This document shows, piece by piece, positions 5,349-14,018 of a stretch of 31,566 bases of DNA. The position numbers and the translations under genes are program-made. Each line of letters opens with the position of its first letter. Positions within the stretch are counted from its first letter, which is position 1. A model generated the notes under the pieces. That model did no database searches. It was not told the DNA's origin and worked only from the letters and a program-made list of their open reading frames with translations. Origin of the DNA: Bordetella parapertussis (GTDB lineage Bacteria; Pseudomonadota; Gammaproteobacteria; Burkholderiales; Burkholderiaceae_B); NCBI GenBank assembly GCA_945903445.1, contig CAMDNZ010000038.1:1-31566 (forward strand). The letters are read 5' to 3'.

Positions 5349-8095
5349 CGCACGTTCGGCTCGTCTTCAATGAATGAACGCAAGGCGTGCAAGGCGTCGG
5401 GCGGCAATGCACCATCTTGACCTAATCGCTGCTCCAATTGCTGTGCCATCTCGTGCAACCCGGTCAATCCAGCCTGTCCGGCCAAGCCCTTGAGCGTATG
5501 CAGCAATGAACGGATTTCTTCGACGTTATGAATGGCCATGGCCTCTTGCAGACGCTGGCAATAATGCCGCAGCTCTGCACCTAAACGCGGAAGTAGCGCA
5601 GAATCGCCCGCAAGCACTGGCAGCTCGCACACCGGACTAGGCGCCAACTCCATGCCGCGCGAGAGCTGTAGATCGGCGGCAAACTCCAGCGCGCGCGCCA
5701 GCATGGCGGGCGTTACGGGCTTGGTCAGATACTCGTTGAAACCTGTGTTGAGCAACCTGGCGCGTTCGCTCGGCATTGCATTAGCCGTCAGTGCGATAAT
5801 GGGGCAATCTGGATCCAACATACCATTGGCTTCGTCGCGCCACAGCGACACGGTGTCTTCGCCAGACAGACCAGGCATACGCATGTCCATCAGCACCGCG
5901 TCGAACACCTGCGAGCGCCCCATCTCCAGAGCCTGCTTGCCATCGACGGCCTCATAGGTTACATGCCCGAGTAAGCGCAACATGCGACCGACGATATCGC
6001 GATTGGTATCGACGTCGTCGACCACCAGCAGCTGCAAAGCCCACGCTGACACCGGGATCTTGCCGCCTGCCCGAACGCTATAGGGCACCGCGTCAGGCTG
6101 GAGACGCTCGCGCAGCTTGCCGGGCAGATAAACCAGCTCTGGCGCATCCAGGGCCGGGTTGTTGCCGGCAATAGGCCGATAGCCCCACGCATGCAATTGG
6201 GGATGCAAATGTATAGGCGCGACGATCGCTGTACGATCCGGCAGCGTTATGGGATTGCGTGCCCTGCAGGGCAACTCCAACTGAAAGCAGGTGCCATGAT
6301 CCACAACGACTAGGTACAAGTCGCCGCCCAGCAGTCGAGCCAGACTCCGGGCAATGGCAAGGCCTAAGCCGCTGCCCGAAACATGACCGTCCATTTGCTT
6401 GAACGCAGTAAACGCTTCGGCATGCCACGCTACGGGAATCCCTTGGCCGGTGTCCTGCACACTGAAATAAACCTTCTCGTCTTCGAACCAGGCGCGCAGC
6501 GTAACGCCGCCTTCGGCCGTGAACTTAACGGCGTTGCCCAGCAGATTGATCAGAATCTGACGCAAACGCAAGCCGTCGGTTTGCAACACCGATGGAAAGC
6601 TGGCCGATATCTCGGTTCGCAGCGCCAGACGCTTTTCGAGTGCGGGCAATTGCACCGTCAACATGGCTTGGTCGATCAGTGGCAGAGGGTCGTGCATACT
6701 CGCGGCCACCACCATCTGACCGGATTCGATGCGCGAAAAATCCAATAAATTATTAATGATTTCCAGTAGGTGATTGGCACACTTGAGTGCCGTATCGACT
6801 AAATTGTCTTGGTCGGTATTGCGTGGGGTGCGATTGAGGAGAATTAACGCACCAATCACGCCGTTGAGCGGGGTGCGAATTTCGTGACTGATGCTAGTTA
6901 GTTGTTCGCTCTTATTGGCGCTCGCCAATTCGGCGCGGCACCTGGCGTCATCCAGCTGCGCCGTGCGTTCGACCACCTTAGCCTCCAGCACGGCATACTG
7001 CGTCTGGACGGCATCGAGCAGGCGATTGTAGGCTCGAGCGATTTGTCCAAGCTCATCTTCCCGCTTCGTCAGCAAGCGCTGTTGATCGCCGACCTCGCCA
7101 CGCGGGGTGATGGTTTGGACGAAACGGGCTAAGGTACGCCCCAGGCTGCGTTGCAGCACGATATAAAATATTCCGATCAAGCCCAGCAATGTCACGACTG
7201 CCACCAGCACTCGCATGGGCAGCCTACTCAATGCCTGCTCGGTAGGCAAAGCCTCGGGATAGGCGTAGAGAAGGCGCCAGCCCGTAGGTTCGACGCGTGA
7301 ACAAATGACTTGCATGCCTCGTACGCTTTGCGGGGAAGAGGGATCGCAGCTAGGTAATGCCGTATGGATATTCTCCAACAGTGGGGTAGACGGTGTGGTC
7401 AGTGGATGGCCATTCGCATCCAGCCAAAAAGACTCTAGATCGTTCCCTTCATCCATACGTTGCTCGACGAAGCCCGTCGATAGCCTGATCGTCACGCCAA
7501 CCACCGCACCCGAAGTGCCGTCCTTGCCCGCAACCGAAAGGCGCCATTCTCCGCTATCCATGCGGTATGGCGTTCCCCAGATCAGGTAGTCTTTGGCTGG
7601 CGAACGGTAGCGCTTGGCCAGATTGTGCAACTCGTGCGCCTGCTTCCACTCGAAGCCATATCGCTCTCCCGCTACGACGTAGCCACCATCGAGCAACACG
7701 AACGTGTCGACAACATTGCCTACCGCTGTGCCGCCGTAGGCTTCGACAAACGCTTTAGCGTGACTCAGACGCGCCGGGCTATCGCTGCGCACCCGGCCCG
7801 TCGTGATGTAGTGCGCGACTAAATATTGACCGTGTTCGTAAATGGTGTCCGGCACGGCCTGCCAGCTGCGAAGCAGACCTTTTACATCGCTCTCGATACC
7901 CCGCAGCTTAGCGCTTTTTTTCTGCATGTGACTGAAGGCTTCAGCCCCGAGGCGCTTCAGAAAGATCTGACGGTTGTCGCGAAAATCGAAGAACAAAGCA
8001 ACGCTGGCACTCAACAGCCAAAATATCGCGATGGCCGCGCCCAGAACAAGGCTCAGGTAGAGCGGCAGCGACGTCTTCCAGGGCTGAGTGGCCAT
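5345..8095 (-). CDS. ssrA: SsrA-like hybrid sensor histidine kinase
   Basis: This tripartite kinase has 916 residues (SsrA is 920). A first membrane segment (about 12-36) is followed by a periplasmic sensor region (about 37-292), a second membrane segment (about 293-315) and a HAMP linker. The HisKA has H404 in SISHEIRTPLNGVIGA. The ATPase domain shows N521 (LINLLGNAVKF), DTGQGIP at 548-554 and GSGLGLA. The receiver has DD at 693-694, D737 (VLMDMRMPG) and K792, and a C-terminal Hpt has H866 (LLHTLKG). Long stretches match SsrA (LLDFSRIESG, WALQLLVVDDVDTNRDI against WQLQILLVDDADINRDI). All phosphorelay residues are intact. It should sense the compartment and phosphorylate the SsrB-like regulator. 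It is 23 bp downstream of the transglycosylase gene, with AAGGAA before its ATG, so it is probably expressed with sctR-S-T-U. Confidence 0.93.
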   Translation of the reverse strand: MATQPWKTSLPLYLSLVLGAAIAIFWLLSASVALFFDFRDNRQIFLKRLGAEAFSHMQKKSAKLRGIESDVKGLLRSWQAVPDTIYEHGQYLVAHYITTGRVRSDSPARLSHAKAFVEAYGGTAVGNVVDTFVLLDGGYVVAGERYGFEWKQAHELHNLAKRYRSPAKDYLIWGTPYRMDSGEWRLSVAGKDGTSGAVVGVTIRLSTGFVEQRMDEGNDLESFWLDANGHPLTTPSTPLLENIHTALPSCDPSSPQSVRGMQVICSRVEPTGWRLLYAYPEALPTEQALSRLPMRVLVAVVTLLGLIGIFYIVLQRSLGRTLARFVQTITPRGEVGDQQRLLTKREDELGQIARAYNRLLDAVQTQYAVLEAKVVERTAQLDDARCRAELASANKSEQLTSISHEIRTPLNGVIGALILLNRTPRNTDQDNLVDTALKCANHLLEIINNLLDFSRIESGQMVVAASMHDPLPLIDQAMLTVQLPALEKRLALRTEISASFPSVLQTDGLRLRQILINLLGNAVKFTAEGGVTLRAWFEDEKVYFSVQDTGQGIPVAWHAEAFTAFKQMDGHVSGSGLGLAIARSLARLLGGDLYLVVVDHGTCFQLELPCRARNPITLPDRTAIVAPIHLHPQLHAWGYRPIAGNNPALDAPELVYLPGKLRERLQPDAVPYSVRAGGKIPVSAWALQLLVVDDVDTNRDIVGRMLRLLGHVTYEAVDGKQALEMGRSQVFDAVLMDMRMPGLSGEDTVSLWRDEANGMLDPDCPIIALTANAMPSERARLLNTGFNEYLTKPVTPAMLARALEFAADLQLSRGMELAPSPVCELPVLAGDSALLPRLGAELRHYCQRLQEAMAIHNVEEIRSLLHTLKGLAGQAGLTGLHEMAQQLEQRLGQDGALPPDALHALRSFIEDEPNVR

Positions 8096-8118
8096 GCGGA
8101 TTCCTTGTACCGTACATC

Positions 8119-8985
8119 CTACGAAGGACGGCCCGGTGGAACAACATTTCGTGGGCCGCCGATAAACAGGCGAAACAATTGTTCTAGATCGCTCGAGCTT
8201 CCCGCCATGCGCTGATGTGCCGATGGTGGTTCTGATGCTGATTCAGCTGTGCCTGGCACCGCTACTGTTGCTGTTGTTGCTGTTGTTGCTGTTGTTGCTG
8301 TTGCTGTTGCTGTTGTTGCTGTTTCAGGTGGCGTCGCCGTCGCGGCGACCGGCTCTGGCGGTTTTATCGCTACAGTCGTTTGCCCATTCAAGCTGGCATA
8401 CCGACCCATCACTTTCTGTACATACGCGCGGGTTTCGACATACGGTGGCACTGCATTGCCATGGCGCGCCACGGCACCTTCGCCGGCATTGTACCCAGCC
8501 AGCGCCAAATCCAGGCGACCGTCGAAGCGCTGTATCAGCCAGCTGAGATAGGCGACGCCTGCTTCGACGTTGTCCCGCGGCCGGGTCAACAGGGTCTTGC
8601 CAAAACGCGCTCCGGTGGCAGGCATCACTTGCATGAGTCCGAGCGCTCCTGCACTGGACACTGCCGCAGGCCGATAGGCCGATTCGGCCTCGATAACGGC
8701 ATGCACCAGCAGTGGATCGACAGCGTGTTGTTGAGCCACCTCGGTAATCAACGCGGTGTATTGCAACGCGCGCGGCGACAATGGCCGCACGCCCGTCAGT
8801 CCAGCCGACGCGGCAGCGGCAGGATCCAGTGCTGCATAAGCTGAAACACGCGGCATCGTTTGCATCGCCGATGGCACCGTTTCGGGAGCTAAGACACGAT
8901 GCCATTGAAGCATTTGTGCGGCGGCCGGCCCGCACAGCGCCCAACACAAACCCCAGCATAGCAGCCGTTTACATGAGCGCATCAT
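8119..8985 (-). CDS. T3SS-linked lytic transglycosylase with Thr/Ala-rich tail
   Basis: This 288-residue secreted enzyme probably opens peptidoglycan for assembly of the secretion apparatus. It has a signal peptide (MMRSCKRLLCWGLCWALCGPAAA) and an SLT/GH23 domain at about residues 75-195. The catalytic Glu lies in HAVIEAESAY, followed by SSAGALGLMQVMPATG and the AGYNAGEGAV motif. The remaining 90 residues are low-complexity: a run of Thr and Ala coded by a GTTGCT-type triplet repeat, then a short hydrophilic end. IagB, EtgA and similar T3SS transglycosylases are usually near 150-170 residues, so this tail is unusual. The start overlaps sctU by 17 bp, with AAGGAG upstream. No such gene lies inside SPI-2. 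Enzyme class is certain; the T3SS role is inferred from operon position. Confidence 0.88.
   Translation of the reverse strand: MMRSCKRLLCWGLCWALCGPAAAQMLQWHRVLAPETVPSAMQTMPRVSAYAALDPAAAASAGLTGVRPLSPRALQYTALITEVAQQHAVDPLLVHAVIEAESAYRPAAVSSAGALGLMQVMPATGARFGKTLLTRPRDNVEAGVAYLSWLIQRFDGRLDLALAGYNAGEGAVARHGNAVPPYVETRAYVQKVMGRYASLNGQTTVAIKPPEPVAATATPPETATTATATATTATTATTATVAVPGTAESASEPPSAHQRMAGSSSDLEQLFRLFIGGPRNVVPPGRPS
8265..8323. repeat. Triplet-based microsatellite (CTGTTG/TTGCTG) in the transglycosylase gene
   Basis: About 59 bases are built of alternating 6-base (GCTGTT) and 9-base (GCTGTTGTT) units. They encode the Ala/Thr-rich linker of the lytic transglycosylase. All units are multiples of three, so copy-number change would alter linker length without shifting the frame. 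Confidence 0.85.
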
Positions 8986-10033
8986 CTTGCTCCTTTTCCT
9001 GCCACGCGTCTTGGATACCCCTAAGCAACTGGGCCACGGCTTGAAACAGCGACTCGGGGATATAGTCTCCAGGCGCAGTGGAGGCTGCCAGCGCGCGAGC
9101 CAGCGGTATGTTCTCGACCACCGGAATCTGCTGGGCTTGCGCCAAATCTACGATATTCAGCGCCCGAGCGTCGTGCCCGATTTCAAGCACCTGCGGCAGC
9201 GGCGTCTCACCGGCTTCGTAATACAGACACACGGCGATATGGGTCGGATTGCGTACCACCACGGACGATTTCGCAACCTTGCTGGCCAAACTGCCGCTTT
9301 GAACCTCGCGATGCAGTTCGCGCCGACGCTGTTTCACCTCCGGACTACCTTCGGAATTCTTGAACTCTTGCTTGATGTCTTCGCGCGACATCATCAACTG
9401 CTTGCGCAGCTGACGATGCTGCATCGCGTAATCGGCTACGGCGAACACGCCGGTCGTTCCAAGCAGAATAGACAATAGCCAGCGCGTCATCTGCGCACAA
9501 ACCGCAATGCCCGCTTCCAGGCCAGCGTGCGGAAGATGCGCGAAGGAAGCGGCATACCGCTGGATGAGATAGAAAAAAGTAAAGCCAAGTAGCGTTACCT
9601 TGAGAAGCATTTTTCCGAAGTCAAACAGGCTTCGCAACGAAAAAATTTGCTTGATATTCGAAAGCGGGTTGAGACGTTGCCCCGAAGGCTTTAAAGCTTT
9701 AGGCGCAAACAAAAATCCGGACTGAATCAGGCCTGTCAAGGTGAGTGCCAGCACCAGTACAGCGGCTAACCCGAGTACAAAGCGCAAGAATATCGTGCAG
9801 AGCGGGCCCGTCACCTGCGCCGTTGCACTGTCTATCGGAAGATTGACCACATCGATTGTGGAAAGAATGAATTCGCCCAACGCGGCACGCAAGGGCGGCC
9901 CCTCGGCGACCAGCCACAGCAGGACTACGCCCAATAACACCAACGCGTTGATTTCCTGACTCTTGACGATTTGCCCCTCTTCACGTGCGTCGCGCAGTCG
10001 CTTGGCAGTGGGTTGTTCGTTTTTTTCGCTCAT
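8969..10033 (-). CDS. sctU: T3SS export switch protein SctU (SsaU-like)
   Basis: The product is 354 residues (SsaU is 352). An N-terminal domain with four membrane segments (within about 30-200) is followed by a cytosolic domain that self-cleaves in the NPTH motif, here N262-P263-T264-H265 (VVVRNPTHIAVCLYY). This cleavage sets export specificity together with SctP. The N-terminus (MSEKNEQPTAKRLRDAREEGQIVKSQEI) is typical of the family. Its ATG overlaps the sctT stop by 4 bp (ATGA), and its end overlaps the transglycosylase start. Everything needed for function is present. Confidence 0.96.
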   Translation of the reverse strand: MSEKNEQPTAKRLRDAREEGQIVKSQEINALVLLGVVLLWLVAEGPPLRAALGEFILSTIDVVNLPIDSATAQVTGPLCTIFLRFVLGLAAVLVLALTLTGLIQSGFLFAPKALKPSGQRLNPLSNIKQIFSLRSLFDFGKMLLKVTLLGFTFFYLIQRYAASFAHLPHAGLEAGIAVCAQMTRWLLSILLGTTGVFAVADYAMQHRQLRKQLMMSREDIKQEFKNSEGSPEVKQRRRELHREVQSGSLASKVAKSSVVVRNPTHIAVCLYYEAGETPLPQVLEIGHDARALNIVDLAQAQQIPVVENIPLARALAASTAPGDYIPESLFQAVAQLLRGIQDAWQEKEQDDALM

Positions 10034-10809
10034 CGTCCCGGCTCCAGCAGGTGTATGAGACCGCCATCGAAGCGTTCAAGGCAGGCAATGATGTCGAACA
10101 GGCCGAATTGCAAACCAATGATGAGCATCAGCAAAGCCATCGCGCTCTTGATTGGCATCGACAGTGAAAACACATTGAGCTGCTGTACCGAGCGATTGAT
10201 CAAGCCAAGCGCCAGATCCACCAAAACCATCATGACGATGGCCGGCAGCGCGAAACCTAGCGCCAGCGTATAGAGCAGATGCCACTCGCGTTCCAAAGCC
10301 GGTATAAATTGCGCCGCCCAGTGCCAGCTTGCACCGGGTATGAGTATTTCGTAAGAGCCATAAAGCGCCGATAGAAAGGCGTGAAATCCGCCCAGCACCA
10401 TGAACAGCACCGCCAAAAGCTGTGAGACCAGTGCCCCCAGCGGCGACGACTGCCCACCGATCATGGGATTGAGCACGCCTGCCATCGACGCCCCGCGCAG
10501 CGTATCGAGCAAAAAACCCGCGGTGTCCGCCGCCCAGAAAGGAATGGCGGCCGAAAAACCGAGCACCAAACCAATGACGAACTCGCTGCCCAGCAGCACG
10601 ATATAAGCGCCCGGGGCTTGCATCGGGTTCGGCAGCAAGGATGTCGCCAATAGCGGTAATACCGGTAAAGTCGCCATCATGACCAGTCCGTTGCGAATCA
10701 GCGTACCGCCCAACATCGCTGGCCCGAACAAGGGCAAAAACACCAGTGCCCCTAGCGGACGCATCATCGCTACTCCCATCAACGGCAACCAGCGGTCGAT
10801 CTCTTCCAT
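10030..10809 (-). CDS. sctT: T3SS export gate protein SctT (SsaT-like)
   Basis: The product is 259 residues, the same length as SsaT. It is a multi-span membrane protein and part of the SctR5-T1-S4 export gate. Recognisable stretches are AAIPFWAADTAGFLLDTLRGASM (SsaT: AAVPFWAVDMAGFLLDTLRGATM) and LPAIVMMVLVDLALGLINRSVQQLNVFSLSMP. It starts 2 bp after the sctS stop and overlaps sctU by 4 bp. Confidence 0.96.
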   Translation of the reverse strand: MEEIDRWLPLMGVAMMRPLGALVFLPLFGPAMLGGTLIRNGLVMMATLPVLPLLATSLLPNPMQAPGAYIVLLGSEFVIGLVLGFSAAIPFWAADTAGFLLDTLRGASMAGVLNPMIGGQSSPLGALVSQLLAVLFMVLGGFHAFLSALYGSYEILIPGASWHWAAQFIPALEREWHLLYTLALGFALPAIVMMVLVDLALGLINRSVQQLNVFSLSMPIKSAMALLMLIIGLQFGLFDIIACLERFDGGLIHLLEPGR

Positions 10810-10811
10810 GT

Positions 10812-11081
10812 CTAGTTCCCCATACTCAAAATGAGGTCGAAACTACGGCCGGTATATCGCAACAGCGCCTCGCCCATCCAGTGATAGGCCAAGGCCAATG
10901 TGATGCAAGCCGCCACCAGCTTGACTAGAAAGGCGACGGTCTGGTCTTGAACTTGAGTGAGTGCTTGAACCAAGCTGACCAGCACGCCGACGACCGATGC
11001 CACCAGCACCACTGGCAAGGACAGCATCAACACCAACCACAGCAGTTCGCTGGCGAGCTGAATAATGAGGGCTTGTCCCAT
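10812..11081 (-). CDS. sctS: T3SS export gate protein SctS (SsaS-like)
   Basis: The product is 89 residues with two membrane helices (about 14-36 and 50-70). The core LSLPVVLVASVVGVLVSLVQALTQVQDQT is almost identical to SsaS. It packs around SctR and SctT in the export gate. It is 7 bp after sctR and 2 bp before sctT. Confidence 0.96.
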   Translation of the reverse strand: MGQALIIQLASELLWLVLMLSLPVVLVASVVGVLVSLVQALTQVQDQTVAFLVKLVAACITLALAYHWMGEALLRYTGRSFDLILSMGN

Positions 11082-11088
11082 GCGAGCC

Positions 11089-11736
11089 TCAGCGGTAGGA
11101 CAACAACAACTGGCCCAGCAGACGGTCCCATCCGCCTACCATCACGAAGACCAGCAGCTTGAACGGCATCGATACGGTCATGGGGGACACCATCATCATG
11201 CCCATCGCCAGCAGCACGTTGGACACGATCAGGTCGATGGCAATGAAGGGCAAGAACAGCAGCAGGCCGATCTTGAATGCCTCGATCAACTGGCTGACGG
11301 CAAAGGCTGGCATCAGCAGCAACAAAGACTCGTCGCTCACTCGATCGCGCAAGGCCGCTGGCCAATTCTTGCGCGCCTCCTCGCGAAAGAACTTTAGCTG
11401 TTTGGGCGATGTGTGCTTTCGAAGAAACTCGCGATAGGGGTCCAGCGTGCTATCGGAGACTCGCGACAACAGCGTGGCCTCTGCCTGCTCGGGTACGGCC
11501 GCGATACGGTCCTGCACTTCCATCACGACCGGTGCCATGATGAACATCGATAACATCAGCGCCAAACCGTATAGCGCGATGTTGGGTGGAACCTGCTGAA
11601 TACCCAGCGCATTGCGCACCAGGGAAAAGACCACAGAGACCTTGAGAAACGATGTCCCCATGACCACTAAAAGCGGCAACAGCGACAGGATGGTCAGCAA
11701 GGTGATTAATTGAGCGGGTTGTTCAGCAATTGCCAT
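11089..11736 (-). CDS. sctR: T3SS export gate protein SctR (SsaR-like)
   Basis: The product is 215 residues from the ATG at 11736, the same length as SsaR. That start has GGAG six bases upstream; the in-frame ATG at 11757 has none. Conserved stretches include VVMGTSFLKVSVVFSLVRNALGIQQVPPNIALYGLALML and, near the end, LLAMGMMMVSPMTVSMPFKLL. It forms the core of the export gate. In SPI-2, and T3SSs generally, sctR follows sctQ directly. Here more than 5.8 kb separates it from the sctQ stop, so the sctR-S-T-U-slt-ssrA genes must have their own promoter in 11737-12407. Confidence 0.96.
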   Translation of the reverse strand: MAIAEQPAQLITLLTILSLLPLLVVMGTSFLKVSVVFSLVRNALGIQQVPPNIALYGLALMLSMFIMAPVVMEVQDRIAAVPEQAEATLLSRVSDSTLDPYREFLRKHTSPKQLKFFREEARKNWPAALRDRVSDESLLLLMPAFAVSQLIEAFKIGLLLFLPFIAIDLIVSNVLLAMGMMMVSPMTVSMPFKLLVFVMVGGWDRLLGQLLLSYR

Positions 11737-12407
11737 GATGCGCTCCGGCGAAGTCATGGCATTTAGTGTGGGCGACCTGGGCGCTCGCACCCATGGGGTC
11801 TAAACCTGAATGTGATGGCGTGGATTTGGGGTATTGGCCTGAGAGATAGCGATGCGCGCTTGTACTAGGCTTTGACCCAAAGCGGATTGCCTACGGCACG
11901 ACGCTTCGGAACAGCCAGTGTCGTATGTCGAAACAACCAGCGAAACGCCAATCCTTATTGACTTCAGCCAAGCGGATCGGCCATGCGAGTCCCGATGAAA
12001 ACGCGCGCTTCGATCGAACGATCTACTGCCGTTGCCGGCCTTTCGAACACCTGCTTCGACGAGATGGGTTTATGTCACCTGAAAAAGGATGACACCTTCG
12101 ATATCGCGACCCGTCATGACCGTGACGCCCCCCTCACGATTATCGTCGGCGCGCCCCATTCGATCGTCGAACGACTATACACAGTGAAGAAAAAATTCAG
12201 GCCAACGCCGTATTCACTCGCACTAGTGGTATCCGTACATTAACGGAATGCACATTTATTTTTAATAACAACACACGTACGCACAACCTACGCGCAGATC
12301 CTTAGAAGGGCGCGAACAAGCATCACGGTGCTGCAGCGCTTACTGCCTCAAACTCTGAATAATAGCTTCTTTTAGATGAAAATAGCTCTTTGCCCAGAAG
12401 GTGCAAA
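11737..12407. other. Divergent intergenic region between sctR and effector 1 (671 bp)
   Basis: No convincing gene is seen. An 86-codon open frame (11983-12243, plus strand) has no ribosome-binding site and no recognised similarity. The region must contain the promoter for the displaced sctR-U operon (minus strand) and one for effector 1 (plus strand). Base composition falls from GC-rich near sctR to AT-rich near 12250-12400 (for example CATTTATTTTTAATAACA). A palindrome lies at 11869-11883. The element AATAGCTTCTTT recurs as AATAGCTCTTTG 20 bases later (12361 and 12381), just before effector 1. Confidence 0.6.
11869..11883. promoter_or_regulatory. Operator-like palindrome GCTTTG-ACC-CAAAGC
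   Basis: This is a perfect inverted repeat with 6-bp arms and a 3-bp spacer, 133 bases upstream of sctR in the divergent region. It could be a dimer binding site for a regulator. No other copy was noticed in the window. Confidence 0.25.
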
Positions 12408-13967
12408 ATGATGAACATTCAAAATTTCTCTTCCGTTTCTGCATCTGCAGACAGAGTTCTGCTAGATGAAAATGCCAAGAACGGCCCGGAATTGAGAGAA
12501 GCAGCGTATAGCTTCAAAGACAAAGCCGTGTTTTTCCTTGCAAAACTTCCTTTGTTGAAAAACATGGAATTCGTCAAATCGCATTTGAATAAATTAGATC
12601 TGGAGAATAAGACCGCATTGGGCGTTTTTTTGAACGCACTTTCGAAATGCTATGGTTCGAGAGGCGCTTCGGCTGCTTTCGAAGCCTTGAAAGGACCTGC
12701 ACCCGCGCTCAACGCACAAAAAATTAAAGAGTTATCGTCGATTGCGCAAGATTTATGCGGAAGATGCGATGCAAAACCGCTAGCACGACAAGCCGTGGTC
12801 AGAATCTGGCCCAACACACCTATGAAAGAGGGCGGCCCCTGGAAAGGCCAAGTTGGACACGCCTCTATCACGGTAAAAAACAAGATGGAAGAGAATGCCA
12901 AAAAGCAAATTAATGCGCATATCAGTTGGTGGCCCGGAACGTCAGTAGAAGGTACGAAAAATCGTTTTTTTGCTCAAAGGCCGGGGATTTCCTTAAAAGA
13001 TTATAAAGAAGACAAAAAGTACGAAATTTCGGAGCGAACTGTTGAACGACTGAAAAGAGGCGAAAATGCAGCGAAACGGCTCGCGACGGGTGATGCATCG
13101 CCCCAGGATCGCGAGGACGCCAAATACACTGCGCGCGCGAATCAGAAGAAAGACAAGAACGGGAATTGGGGTGTAATCCCACAAAAAGTTTATCTTCCGT
13201 TAGTAGGAAAAAATAAAGATAAAACCAACAGAAGCGACAAGTCGTTTTCACTTTTCGGCTTGAGTGAAAAAAATATGATTGCGGGTGGGGAGAAGGCGAA
13301 ATCCGATGCCAAACAAAATATCATCGGCTATACGATGGCAAGCAAGACAGAAAATTGTGCTTCCATGGTAGCCCGGATGATGAAATCGGGGGGGTCTGAA
13401 AATTTTTCGAAATTCGAATCTGCATGGATTAGCGAAGATCCCAATAAAATACATGAATATGCAAAAACGGTTCAAAACGAGGTTGACAAACTAAATGGCC
13501 AAGCCAAAAAGTTAGAGACCCTGTCGGCAGAATTAAAAAAAGGAGACTGGAATGAAAAATTCAAAGCATTCAAAGCAGAGGCCTTTTCTCCTTTTCAAAA
13601 AGAACTTAGCGATTTGAAGGAAAAGCTTAATAAAAACAAAGATTCAAAAACATCAGATATCATCAAATCGCAAATCAAAGAAACTCTAGACAAACAGACT
13701 TCGGGAATTTCCCCTTATTTCAAAACCGATATACCTTCAAAATATGGCGATACTCACCCGAGCATTGGACTCAAGCAAATAATTAACAGCAACGCACCAA
13801 ACTCCAAAGATAATTTTGATTCTCTGATAGCCAAAGCAAAAGCAATTGTAACAGCACTAAATCCGATTTCTCAAAACGATAAAATCCCTTCCGACGAAAA
13901 GCTGAAGGAAACGATTATTATGGGACAGGCAACGTTAGATAAGCTAAAAGAATTTATCGAACTTTAA
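12408..13967 (+). CDS. Candidate T3SS effector 1, putative permuted papain-like enzyme
   Basis: The product is 519 residues from ATG-ATG at 12408, with AAGG close upstream. I do not recognise a named family. It is a paralogue of the minus-strand gene at 15689-17260. The first 135 residues and the centre are nearly collinear; the C-terminal third diverges. Shared motifs are VVRIWPN, VGHASITVKNKM (His151), HISWWP (His171), WGVI-QKVYLPLVGKN and ENCASMVARMMKSGG (Cys317). A GHAS-type His before an N-C motif is the order seen in circularly permuted NlpC/P60 (papain-like) enzymes, so a cysteine hydrolase or acyltransferase is inferred, not shown. There is no signal peptide or membrane segment. The Ser-rich N-terminus would suit a type III signal. 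The C-terminal part is Lys/Glu-rich and probably helical. Its low GC differs sharply from the T3SS genes, which suggests transfer. A CesT-type chaperone gene follows 51 bp downstream. Confidence 0.72.
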   Translation: MMNIQNFSSVSASADRVLLDENAKNGPELREAAYSFKDKAVFFLAKLPLLKNMEFVKSHLNKLDLENKTALGVFLNALSKCYGSRGASAAFEALKGPAPALNAQKIKELSSIAQDLCGRCDAKPLARQAVVRIWPNTPMKEGGPWKGQVGHASITVKNKMEENAKKQINAHISWWPGTSVEGTKNRFFAQRPGISLKDYKEDKKYEISERTVERLKRGENAAKRLATGDASPQDREDAKYTARANQKKDKNGNWGVIPQKVYLPLVGKNKDKTNRSDKSFSLFGLSEKNMIAGGEKAKSDAKQNIIGYTMASKTENCASMVARMMKSGGSENFSKFESAWISEDPNKIHEYAKTVQNEVDKLNGQAKKLETLSAELKKGDWNEKFKAFKAEAFSPFQKELSDLKEKLNKNKDSKTSDIIKSQIKETLDKQTSGISPYFKTDIPSKYGDTHPSIGLKQIINSNAPNSKDNFDSLIAKAKAIVTALNPISQNDKIPSDEKLKETIIMGQATLDKLKEFIEL

Positions 13968-14018
13968 TGAATTTTTCATATTTTCTATTGAAAATCACTT
14001 TGAAAAAGGAAGCAAATC

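Noticed and set aside
8217..8546. Plus-strand open frame with a long poly-Leu run (and a companion frame rich in Val/Ala)
   Set aside because: It is the opposite strand of the Thr/Ala microsatellite in the lytic transglycosylase gene; no ribosome-binding site and no similarity.
11983..12243. 86-codon plus-strand open frame upstream of effector 1
   Set aside because: No ribosome-binding site, no recognised similarity, and it lies in a mixed-composition divergent promoter region; not supported as a gene.
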